Shown: in pieces, positions 8,419-15,012 of the stretch | How positions within the stretch are numbered: the first letter of the stretch is position 1 | Layout: every line of letters starts with the position of its first letter | Assembly: GCA_017462125.1 (NCBI GenBank) | Contig: JAFTRQ010000159.1 | Location: 1-23,101, forward strand | Direction of reading: 5' to 3' | Origin: Clostridia bacterium | GTDB taxonomy: Bacteria > Bacillota_A > Clostridia > Oscillospirales > CAG-272 | Length of the DNA: 23,101 bases | Notes under the pieces: model-generated | The model's input: only the letters and a program-made list of their open reading frames with translations | Database searches by the model: none | Told to the model about the DNA's origin: nothing | Made by a program: the position numbers and the translations under genes

Positions 8419-8447
8419 CATAATATGATAGTGAGAACACCGTTCTC
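8419..8447 (+). promoter_or_regulatory. Possible promoter and operator of the small Cys-rich peptide gene
   Basis: CATAATAT (8419-8426) resembles the -10 box of sigma-E/sigma-K promoters (CATAnnnT), with AC at 8401-8402, 16 bp upstream, as in sigma-K sites. An inverted repeat GAGAAC-ACC-GTTCTC (8433-8447) follows at the expected start site. The match is short and could be chance. A TATAAT at 8461-8466 is too close to the ribosome binding site to serve as a normal -10 box. Confidence 0.3.
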
Positions 8448-8484
8448 GCATTTTCACACATATAATTATTCAGGAGGTTTTATT

Positions 8485-8577
8485 ATGAATAACAACTGTC
8501 TTTGTTCTCTCTTCGACAACAACTGGATCTGGATCCTGATCATCGCTCTGCTCGTAATCAGCTGCTGCTGCGGTTGA
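8485..8577 (+). CDS. 30-residue Cys-rich hydrophobic peptide
   Basis: The reading frame encodes 30 residues: a polar start with CLC at 5-7, a hydrophobic stretch WIWILIIALLVI (14-25), then SCCCG at the end. It is preceded by a perfect AGGAGG 7 nt upstream of the ATG and followed within 15 nt by a strong terminator, so it looks like a genuine one-gene unit although very short. The layout (short polar head, one membrane segment, Cys or Gly tail) recalls small sporulation or coat-associated membrane peptides such as YjcZ-type proteins and the Cys-rich HCB-type peptides of Clostridia, but I cannot assign a family. Confidence 0.7.
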   Translation: MNNNCLCSLFDNNWIWILIIALLVISCCCG

Positions 8578-8591
8578 TAAGGTAGATAAAG

Positions 8592-8619
8592 GGAGGGAAA
8601 CCCGAATGGGTTTCCCTCC
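8592..8619. terminator. Bidirectional terminator between convergent genes
   Basis: GGAGGGAAACCC (8592-8603) pairs perfectly with GGGTTTCCCTCC (8608-8619) around a GAAT loop, with TTTT on the + side and AAAG on the other. It serves the Cys-rich peptide on + and probably the zinc-ribbon gene on -, whose stop is 8 nt away. Confidence 0.85.
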
Positions 8620-8627
8620 TTTTATGA

Positions 8628-9308
8628 TCACTCCAGCTCCAAATAATCGCAGTTCAGGAAAGCATGTGCTGTCAGCATCGAATCGGTAGGAATGATCTTC
8701 TTCGCTCCGCATTTTACGCAGCGAACCTCTACTCCCTCCTCGGTGACCTCAACCTCATAGTCGGAATCCTCGCGCTCAAGCACATCGTCGGGCAGAGGCT
8801 CCCTTCCCTCGGGATAGCACTTGCAATAGATCTTTCCCTCCGCATCAAGGTCTCCTATGATATAGGTGATCACGTCAAGCACCTGGGGATCGGGCAGATC
8901 CTCCTCATCGCCGTGCAGGCTTTTGAAATCCTCGATGCCGTTTTCCTCCAGAATGTCCAGAAGCTCCAGCTCCGTGCGCGCAAGCTCTGCCTTCACCTTA
9001 TTCGCCTCACCCACAAAGCCGATATTGATATCGGAATAGGGACAGGGCAAGAGAAAAACGTCCTTTGAAAAGAACATCGAGCTGTTCACGTTAAAGGTGT
9101 GGGGCTTGGCGCAGAAGATGCAAGGCACGGTCATGCGCATCTGTCCTTCGTCTCTGCGGTAGACGATCTGCATCTCGCTTTTACCGCAGGTGCATTTCAG
9201 CTTCACCATATCGCCGGACAAGGTGAAAAGTCCCACAAGGCTGAGTACGCCCGCACCGCATTCGGGACAGCGGTATGCTACGGTTGTCTGTTTCTGATCA
9301 AGTACCAT
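8628..9308 (-). CDS. Cytosolic protein with several zinc-ribbon-type Cys pairs, function unknown
   Basis: This 226-residue protein has no signal peptide or membrane segment. Cysteine pairs appear in order: CPEC (14-17), CTC, CIFC, a CPYSD context, CKC and near the end CVKC (about 199-202). The CPEC/CTCGK and CIFC/CPYS sets look like two zinc ribbons at the N-terminus, with an acidic middle part and a third near the C-terminus. I do not recognise the family; similar unnamed proteins seem widespread in Clostridia. The ATG at 9308 has GGAG 5 nt upstream, and that ribosome binding site lies inside a 10-bp direct repeat (see 9311-9436). A promoter was not clear; it may be read from the SurA/PrsA-like gene upstream. 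Confidence 0.8.
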   Translation of the reverse strand: MVLDQKQTTVAYRCPECGAGVLSLVGLFTLSGDMVKLKCTCGKSEMQIVYRRDEGQMRMTVPCIFCAKPHTFNVNSSMFFSKDVFLLPCPYSDINIGFVGEANKVKAELARTELELLDILEENGIEDFKSLHGDEEDLPDPQVLDVITYIIGDLDAEGKIYCKCYPEGREPLPDDVLEREDSDYEVEVTEEGVEVRCVKCGAKKIIPTDSMLTAHAFLNCDYLELE

Positions 9309-9310
9309 AA

Positions 9311-9436
9311 GAACTCCATTCCGCCGCTAAGCGGCGTAAAATAGTTATCGTTGAATTTTGCCGTGCAGGCAAAATTCGTGCGTGAAATAGTTAATTTACC
9401 TATTAGTGTGAGAAACCTTTCACGCGGAACTCCATT
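9311..9436. repeat. Hairpin-rich segment bounded by 10-bp direct repeats (MITE-like or structured leader)
   Basis: GAACTCCATT occurs at both ends (9311-9320 and 9427-9436). Between them are three inverted repeats: CGCCGCT/AGCGGCG (9322-9336), GAATTTTGCC/GGCAAAATTC (9353-9377, perfect, 5-nt loop) and GCGTGAAA/TTTCACGC (9380-9387 with 9418-9425). On the - strand the repeat contains the ribosome binding site of the zinc-ribbon gene, so a segment inserted here would have kept a working site. No transposase ends were recognised. Confidence 0.5.
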
Positions 9437-9504
9437 TGTAACGGCACGAATATGCGCCGTATTTGCTTCTCTATATAATATGCAACGTATATATTGATTG
9501 ACAT

Positions 9505-9536
9505 AGGGCTGTCACTTGCGCGGCAGCCCTGTTTTA
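9505..9536. terminator. Hairpin after the SurA/PrsA-like gene
   Basis: AGGGCTG (9505-9511) pairs with CAGCCCT (9524-9530). The T-rich tail (GTTTTAT) is on the + side, whereas the gene that ends at 9547 is on -, so its role as that gene's terminator is uncertain. From 9437 to 9504 nothing else is evident. Confidence 0.35.
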
Positions 9537-9546
9537 TATTCACTTA

Positions 9547-11340
9547 TCAGTGATCGTGTCCGTCATCAGTAGTGGTAGCGGTAAATACGATTGTATTGAT
9601 ATCGCCGATCGCCTTTTCGTTGATCTTGAGAGGCTTAGCCTCAAGCTCTGCCTCGTACCAATTCTCGAACTGTTCGCTTACGGTGTAGGAGTATGCGTTT
9701 GCATACCATGTCTCTACGTTGTAGCTCTCGAAGAAGACAACTGCGTAGTAAGTCTTTTCCTCAACAACGACCTCGAAGATCTCGGAGAGAGTATTTGCCT
9801 CAAGCTTACCGGAATCCAACCACTCGTTCATAACCGCATAATTGGAGTTGAACATTCCGTCGCCCGTCTTTTCAACGCTGTTGTATTCAAACAGCTCTTC
9901 GTCGCTGTGCTCATGCTCCTCGTCGCCATGGATGGAGTTGTACTTCTCCTCTGCGATCTCAACGAACTTTTCCTTGGTCATCTCGCCCGCCTTGAACTGA
10001 GCAAGAACAGCCTCAAGAGCCTCCTTGTCGTTGGTTGCAAGGTATGCGAAATCCTTAGTGAGCGCGTGATCCAGATCGGATGCCTTGATCATATAGTAAA
10101 CGGTTACGGTATAGGTATCGTGTGTGAAAACGATTGCGCTGTTCTCTGCCTCGGAGTCGGACTCGGATTCTGCCTCAGTGGTCTCCTCAACAGGCTCTGT
10201 GCTCTCCTCGGTAACCGTTTCGGTCTCTGTACCTGTCTCCTCGATAACCTTCACGTCATCGGGCTGTGCGCCTTCAACGAAGATCCAATCGCCAAGCTCG
10301 TTGCCTGTCTCGTAGGAGATGGAATCCTTCAGCTCTTCGATCTTGGACTCAAGCTCCTCTTCGGGAGAGAGGCTCTCGGTCTCGGACTCATCACTGCCCT
10401 CTGCCTCGGAAGCGCCGGTAGTTTCATCCTCATCTACGCCCTCGAACTCCTCAACGAACTGAACGAATTCAGCAGGAGTCTTAGCCTCGGCGATCTTATC
10501 GGCAGCAGCCTTTGCGGCAGCTACAGCTGCGTCGAACGCTGCATCGTTACTGAACGACTTGGAGGAGAGAGAGATCTCGTAAGAGAGATACTCTGCGGTG
10601 TAGAAGGTACCCTTGTTTTCTTCAACGTATGTGTGAAGAGCGCTGTCATCCTCGTCAAGAGCAGCCTCAAGCTCAGCCTGCTTATGCTCTGCGAAGTTGG
10701 AAGCAAGATAGATCAGCTCATAGCACTTACGGATATCGGACTTCTTAACGCCCTTGCCGTACCAATCGCTGTAGCTTGCGTTGCTTGCCTTGAGGGTCTC
10801 CTTGATGCTGTCAAGAACCTCGTCGATCTCCTTCTCATCCTCTTCTGTAAGAGTCAGACCTGCAGCCTTTGCAGCCTCTGCATAGGTAACGTACATCTCT
10901 ACCTCGTCCATTACGGTGCTGAGGAAGTAGTCGTACCAAGAGCCGTCAAACTCACCGAGGAACATGGTCTCATAACCGGTTCCGTAGGTCTGTGTACGAA
11001 GGTCTCTCGACAGATCGAGGCTGTAGTAGCCAAGATAGCTGTAGTTGTTGTTGTAGAAGTTCATAATGCTGTCGTTGATGAAGAAGCTCATCATTGCAGC
11101 GTTTACCTCAACGGTCTCGCCGGAAACCGCATCGGTTGCGCGGATAAACACGCCGGACTCACCGAGAACGGTAAATACAAGGGAAGCCGCGATCAGCACC
11201 GCGAACACGATACACGCGATCGCAACACCCTTATCGGTCTTGCTCTTTTTGTTTTCATACTGCTGTCTCTCAAGATGCTTGTCAGAGTTGTTTACTCTGT
11301 CCTGCTCTCTCTGGAGACTGTTTCTTTTTCCTTTTCCCAT
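9547..11340 (-). CDS. Membrane-anchored extracytoplasmic protein, SurA/PrsA-like foldase candidate
   Basis: The 597-residue protein has a highly charged cytoplasmic head (1-37), one membrane helix (about 38-59) and a large Ala/Glu-rich extracellular part with aromatic clusters (NFYNNNYSYLGYYSL). The helical region and the stretch FAYLATNDKEALEAVLAQFK, FVEIAEEKYN resemble SurA_N and PpiC-type peptidyl-prolyl isomerases, but no full rotamase motif was confirmed. Two low-complexity Ser/Glu/Thr linkers (about 290-325 and 355-390) divide the protein. His/acid patches occur at GDEEHEHSDEE and at the C-terminus (DDGHDH). The ATG at 11340 was chosen because AAGGTGG lies 8 nt upstream; the GTG four codons earlier falls inside that ribosome binding site. 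It probably helps fold or handle secreted proteins. Confidence 0.7.
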   Translation of the reverse strand: MGKGKRNSLQREQDRVNNSDKHLERQQYENKKSKTDKGVAIACIVFAVLIAASLVFTVLGESGVFIRATDAVSGETVEVNAAMMSFFINDSIMNFYNNNYSYLGYYSLDLSRDLRTQTYGTGYETMFLGEFDGSWYDYFLSTVMDEVEMYVTYAEAAKAAGLTLTEEDEKEIDEVLDSIKETLKASNASYSDWYGKGVKKSDIRKCYELIYLASNFAEHKQAELEAALDEDDSALHTYVEENKGTFYTAEYLSYEISLSSKSFSNDAAFDAAVAAAKAAADKIAEAKTPAEFVQFVEEFEGVDEDETTGASEAEGSDESETESLSPEEELESKIEELKDSISYETGNELGDWIFVEGAQPDDVKVIEETGTETETVTEESTEPVEETTEAESESDSEAENSAIVFTHDTYTVTVYYMIKASDLDHALTKDFAYLATNDKEALEAVLAQFKAGEMTKEKFVEIAEEKYNSIHGDEEHEHSDEELFEYNSVEKTGDGMFNSNYAVMNEWLDSGKLEANTLSEIFEVVVEEKTYYAVVFFESYNVETWYANAYSYTVSEQFENWYEAELEAKPLKINEKAIGDINTIVFTATTTDDGHDH

Positions 11341-11412
11341 TACAGGTTCCACCTTTTCAATGAATTTAGATTTAAATCGTCCGCCTATTGTCGGAGCATA
11401 ACATTCTTTATT

Positions 11413-11441
11413 ATAATATTACCAAGTGACGGTTTGTTGAA
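11413..11441 (-). promoter_or_regulatory. Probable sigma-A promoter of the SurA/PrsA-like gene
   Basis: On the - strand TTCAAC (11436-11441), a 17-bp spacer and TATTAT (11413-11418) give a moderate match. An overlapping TATAAT (11410-11415) could serve instead with a different -35. The gap to the ATG at 11340 is about 70 nt. No convincing terminator hairpin for RNase J was found in 11442-11543. Confidence 0.5.
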
Positions 11442-11543
11442 TAGAATATGAACAAGTAGAAAACTTTTCTGCATTTTGTCAACAAATCCGCCATTTTTCG
11501 ACCGCGCTTCAAAAATTCACACCGCAATCGCAGTCGGCAGACA

Positions 11544-13616
11544 TCACACGTTCATAATCACGGGAATGATCATCGGCTTACGCTTGGTCTTTCCGTAGAT
11601 AAATTTGCCAAGATCGTCCCTGACCTTGTTTTTGATCTGATACCAATCGTTGCGACCTCTTGAAGCCGTACAGGCAGCGATCGTATCCAGCACCACCTGC
11701 CGCATCTCCTCCATCAGATCCTCGCTCTCTCTGACGTAAACAAAGCCGCGGGAAACGATATCGGGACCCGAGAGCAGATATCCACCCTCCGTGCTGACGG
11801 TCGCCACTACCACGATCAGACCGTCCTGCGAGAGTAACAGCCTGTCGCGAAGCACGATATTGCCCACGTCGCCTACGCCGTAGCCATCCACAAGCACTCT
11901 GCCCGAGGGCACATTCTCGCCCTGTCTCGCTCCCTCTCCATCGATCACGATGGGAGTGCCGATATCCGAGATAAAGATATTTTTTGGATCGATTCCCATC
12001 GAGATCGCGAGATCGCGGTTGGCCGCCATATGCTTGTATTCACCGTGTACGGGCATATAGTACTTGGGCTTTGTCAGCGCGATCATCAGCTTGATCTCCT
12101 CCTGACAAGCATGTCCCGAAACGTGAACAGCCAAAGAGGCGTCGTGAATGACCTCAACACCCGCCTTGCATAGCTCGTTGATGATACGGCTGACAAGCTT
12201 CTCGTTGCCGGGGATCGCCGTAGAAGAAATGACGACGCAATCGTTCATACCGAGGGAGACCTCTCTGTGCTCGCCGAATGCCATTCGGTAAAGGGCGCTC
12301 ATAGGCTCGCCTTGGCTTCCCGTGGTGACGATGGTCAGCTGCTCGGGATTATATTTTCTGATTTCGGAGATATCGATCAGCACACCCTTGGGAACGTGCA
12401 TATATCCAAGCTCCACAGCCGCTCCCACGATATTCAGCATACTTCGTCCCGTCACGGCAACCTTTCTTCCGTGGCGCGCGGCAGAATCAATGATCTGCTG
12501 AACACGATGCACGTTTGAAGAAAAGGTAGCGATCACGATCCTTTTGTTCTTATGTGTGGAGAAAATATACTCAAGCGACGCGCCCACCTTTCTCTCGGAG
12601 GGGGTGTTGCCGGGACGCTCTGCATTGGTAGACTCGCACATCAGCATCAGAACGCCTTCCTTACCAAGCTCGCCAAGACGGGTAACGTCCATGATCTCAC
12701 CGTCGATTGGGGTCAGATCAAGCTTGAAGTCACCCGAGTGGATCAGCGTACCGAGGGGCGTACCGATAGCCAACGCGCAAGCGTCTGCGATCGAGTGATT
12801 GACGTGAATGAATTCCGCCGTCATACCGCCAAGCCTGACCACGTCGCCCGCGGACACAGTCACCAACGAGGGAACGTTTTCAAGGCTGAACTCCTTAAGC
12901 TTGTTTCTCACGATCCCAAGAGTCAGCTTGGTTCCGTAGATGGGAGGATTGATCTCACGCAGAACGTAAGGGATCGCGCCTATGTGATCCTCGTGTCCGT
13001 GGGTCAGAAGGATACCTCGCACTCGGTTTGCGTTCTCCGCAAGATACGTCACGTCGGGGATCACCAGATCCACTCCCGGCATCTCGTCGTCGGGGAATGC
13101 CAAGCCGCAGTCGATGACTACGATATCGTCTCCGCACTCAATAGCGGTCATATTCTTACCGATCTCATTCAAGCCGCCCAAGGGAATGATGCGAATTCTT
13201 GCATCAGGGTCAGGCTTAACAGCCATTCCTCTCTTCCCCGCGCTGCTGTTCTTTTTTGCGGAGGTCTGCTTTTTCGCAGGCGTCTTTACCGATGCATCCT
13301 TTGCGGCGGAAGCCTTGGTGGGAGCGTGCTCGCGGTGGCTGTCGGACTTCTCTGCCGTCACCGGAGTGCTCTTTCTCTTTCCCTTTGTGCCATCGCCCTT
13401 TTCCTTCTTTGCCGTTTCTTGCACACGCTCGGTGAGCGCAAGCTTTGCGCCTTCGTCCTCTGTCTGAGGCTTTGCGGCACGGCGGTTGCTCTTTTTCTTC
13501 TGCAGAGCGGGCAGACGTGACTTGTCTATGTTCTTCTTGTCACCCGACGAGGAGCTCTTGTCGTTTTTACGGTTGGTGGCAGACCTTTTCAATTCATTAT
13601 TTTCGTTTTTTGCCAT
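11544..13616 (-). CDS. rnj: Ribonuclease J with a basic N-terminal extension
   Basis: This 690-residue metallo-beta-lactamase/beta-CASP ribonuclease matures and degrades RNA by 5'-3' exonuclease and endonuclease activity. The catalytic core begins near residue 139 (RIRIIPLGGLNEIGKNM) and has the zinc-binding motif HGHEDH (206-211), the beta-CASP domain (with HSGDFKLD and PVHGEYKH) and the C-terminal domain. Family members are usually about 555 residues; the extra 135 residues form a Lys/Ser/Ala/Thr-rich disordered tail likely to bind RNA or partners. The start has AAAGGA 7 nt upstream. It lies behind a 320-nt folded leader with its own consensus promoter. Gram-positive bacteria often have two paralogs (J1 and J2), and I cannot tell which this is. 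Confidence 0.95.
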   Translation of the reverse strand: MAKNENNELKRSATNRKNDKSSSSGDKKNIDKSRLPALQKKKSNRRAAKPQTEDEGAKLALTERVQETAKKEKGDGTKGKRKSTPVTAEKSDSHREHAPTKASAAKDASVKTPAKKQTSAKKNSSAGKRGMAVKPDPDARIRIIPLGGLNEIGKNMTAIECGDDIVVIDCGLAFPDDEMPGVDLVIPDVTYLAENANRVRGILLTHGHEDHIGAIPYVLREINPPIYGTKLTLGIVRNKLKEFSLENVPSLVTVSAGDVVRLGGMTAEFIHVNHSIADACALAIGTPLGTLIHSGDFKLDLTPIDGEIMDVTRLGELGKEGVLMLMCESTNAERPGNTPSERKVGASLEYIFSTHKNKRIVIATFSSNVHRVQQIIDSAARHGRKVAVTGRSMLNIVGAAVELGYMHVPKGVLIDISEIRKYNPEQLTIVTTGSQGEPMSALYRMAFGEHREVSLGMNDCVVISSTAIPGNEKLVSRIINELCKAGVEVIHDASLAVHVSGHACQEEIKLMIALTKPKYYMPVHGEYKHMAANRDLAISMGIDPKNIFISDIGTPIVIDGEGARQGENVPSGRVLVDGYGVGDVGNIVLRDRLLLSQDGLIVVVATVSTEGGYLLSGPDIVSRGFVYVRESEDLMEEMRQVVLDTIAACTASRGRNDWYQIKNKVRDDLGKFIYGKTKRKPMIIPVIMNV

Positions 13617-13935
13617 ACAAAATTCCTTTCTTTATTGATTGTACACGCGTCAACTGAAATTGCGATCCTTGATAAGCGCAAGAAAAGAGCCTGTTTTCGG
13701 GCAAAGCTGAAAGCCCTCCCCTCCGCGGAAGACGGAACGGGACGGCGCTCTGATATACCCTTGACAGTACGCAAGCCTCCCCCACACTTCGTTCCGTGGG
13801 GAAAGCGTAATATCTGCAACGCGGAGAAAACGTTGCCACAAGCCTTTTCATTGCACTACGGCTCTATATCACAAATGAGAGTCACTCTCATACAGTTCAA
13901 AACTCACGTGACCCACATCGGTCACGGATCAGATC
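13617..13935 (-). promoter_or_regulatory. Long structured 5' leader of RNase J mRNA
   Basis: From the predicted start near 13935 to the ATG at 13616 there is no supported gene, but many hairpins on the - strand: a GTGACC/GGTCAC pair (13911-13925), ATGAGAGTGACTCTCAT (13876-13892), GCAACG/CGTTGC (13817-13835) and CCCCAC/GTGGGG (13781-13801). No riboswitch class was recognised. A folded leader would suit feedback control of the RNase by its own cleavage, as is known for RNase E; this is inference. Confidence 0.5.
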
Positions 13936-13941
13936 TCGTAT

Positions 13942-13970
13942 ATTATACACCATAAAAACGATTTTGTCAA
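13942..13970 (-). promoter_or_regulatory. Perfect consensus sigma-A promoter of RNase J
   Basis: On the - strand TTGACA (13965-13970), a 17-bp spacer and TATAAT (13942-13947) match consensus exactly. It begins 28 bp after the stop of the upstream small membrane protein gene. Confidence 0.85.
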
Positions 13971-13997
13971 CAGTTTCCTTTCGACAAGCGTCGGCAC

Positions 13998-14243
13998 TTA
14001 AACGAACAGCATACTGCAAAGCCCCACAATAAAGCCTCCGAGCACGCTCCCGCAAAGAAAGGTCGCCAACGCAAGCATCCAAAGGCGCAGTCCTCCCCGT
14101 CGCGTTCGCCGTCTGCCCGTACAGCCCTCAATGATGCGATTCGCCTCGGTCACCATATCACGTTCTTCTCCCGAGCACTCTCTGCGGAGGACGAAATATG
14201 CCTCCTCAAACATACTGCTGTCCGAGGTCTTTACAACGATCAT
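13998..14243 (-). CDS. Small membrane protein of unknown function (81 residues)
   Basis: From Met at 14243 the protein is 81 residues: a soluble head with MIVVKTSDSSMFEEAYFVLR and DMVTEANRIIEG, a basic stretch (TGRRRTRRGG) and one C-terminal membrane helix (LWMLALATFLCGSVLGGFIVG). The head resembles short unnamed proteins that I recall in Clostridia; no function is known. The frame is open to a GTG at 14327, but that 28-residue extension is Arg/Lys-rich without conservation signs and its GTG lacks a spaced ribosome binding site, whereas GGGAG lies 11 nt upstream of 14243. By the positive-inside rule the tail would be outside. Confidence 0.6.
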   Translation of the reverse strand: MIVVKTSDSSMFEEAYFVLRRECSGEERDMVTEANRIIEGCTGRRRTRRGGLRLWMLALATFLCGSVLGGFIVGLCSMLFV

Positions 14244-14462
14244 TCTTTTCTGCGCTCCCTTCAGCACCTTGCGCCTTCCTTTCCACGCCGTCCGCGTTTC
14301 CGTAATAGATTCCTGCCTATTATTCACCCACCCGAGGATACTTTAAACCCCTTATCAGAATCCCCGTCGGAATGTTCCGACAGCCTTCGTCCCGCTTCGA
14401 CAAATTGCGACCCAATCTCTCCCAATACTTGTAAACATTGTATGAATTTCCATTATTTGGAA

Positions 14463-14491
14463 TTGACAGGCGCGAATTTTGATGATAAAAT
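14463..14491 (+). promoter_or_regulatory. Sigma-A promoter of the AbrB-family gene
   Basis: TTGACA (14463-14468), a 17-bp spacer and TAAAAT (14486-14491). The leader to the ATG at 14566 is about 68 nt. The stretch 14244-14462 holds no supported gene. Confidence 0.8.
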
Positions 14492-14565
14492 GTAGACAAG
14501 GACAAAATCTGTCGGTCACAATCGAAAAATGACAAAGCAAACAATATAACAAAAGGAGAATCACT

Positions 14566-14811
14566 ATGAAATCAATCGGACTCGTAAGAAAGATCGATAA
14601 TCTGGGACGCATCGTGATCCCCAAGAGCGTAAGAGAGACCCTCGATATTCCGGATGACACCTCTTTGGAGATATTCATTGATCAGGACAAGATCATCCTG
14701 CAGAAGTATCAGCCCTCCTGCATCTTCTGTGACAACGTTGACAATATCGTTTTCTTCAACAAAAAGCGCGTCTGCGAATCCTGTCTTGAGAAGATCAAGA
14801 GCAGCTTTTGA
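14566..14811 (+). CDS. AbrB/SpoVT-family transcription regulator with a C-terminal zinc-binding motif
   Basis: This 81-residue protein starts with the swapped-hairpin AbrB DNA-binding domain (IGLVRKIDNLGRIVIPKSVR, then a DIPDDTSLEIFIDQDKIIL strand set). The C-terminal part carries CIFC (about 52-55) and CESC (72-75), likely a zinc site. Relatives act as transition-state or sporulation regulators binding AT-rich promoters as dimers or tetramers. It is shorter than SpoVT, which has a GAF domain. The ATG has GGAG 7 nt upstream. It is a single-gene unit with its own promoter and terminator. Its targets are unknown. Confidence 0.93.
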   Translation: MKSIGLVRKIDNLGRIVIPKSVRETLDIPDDTSLEIFIDQDKIILQKYQPSCIFCDNVDNIVFFNKKRVCESCLEKIKSSF

Positions 14812-14843
14812 CATTCGGCAGCTTGAAAATATTCTTTTTACAC

Positions 14844-14877
14844 AAATGCCTTTCCACACTCGGAAGGGCATTTTTTC
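14844..14877 (+). terminator. Terminator of the AbrB-family gene
   Basis: AAATGCCTTTCC and GGAAGGGCATTT pair (one G-U) around a 6-nt loop and are followed by six Ts (14871-14876). It lies 33 nt after the stop codon. Confidence 0.85.
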
Positions 14878-14942
14878 ATTGTATCGTATGCGTCTCGTCT
14901 TGTATTTCACATTAATTTTACAATATAATTATAAAAAAATAC

Positions 14943-14971
14943 TTGCCGAGAATGAGGATTTGTGGTACAAT
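14943..14971 (+). promoter_or_regulatory. Sigma-A promoter of the galactokinase-like operon
   Basis: TTGCCG (14943-14948), a 17-bp spacer and TACAAT (14966-14971). Transcription would start near 14978, so the ATG at 14980 could not be used with a normal ribosome binding site, which supports the start at 15013. Confidence 0.7.
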
Positions 14972-15012
14972 AATTCTGTATGAAATTAAAGTTCAGAAAG
15001 GACCTTTACGAT

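Noticed and set aside
9550..11451. 633-residue open frame on + across the SurA/PrsA-like gene
   Set aside because: Antisense shadow: no ribosome binding site, odd composition, and the - strand protein has a clear start, membrane helix and codon bias.
13635..13955. 106-residue open frame on + in the RNase J leader
   Set aside because: No ribosome binding site or recognisable protein features; the stretch is better explained as a folded leader on -.
13998..14327. GTG start at 14327 giving a 109-residue protein
   Set aside because: The Arg/Lys-rich extension lacks protein-like conservation signs and the GTG has no properly spaced ribosome binding site; ATG 14243 is preferred.
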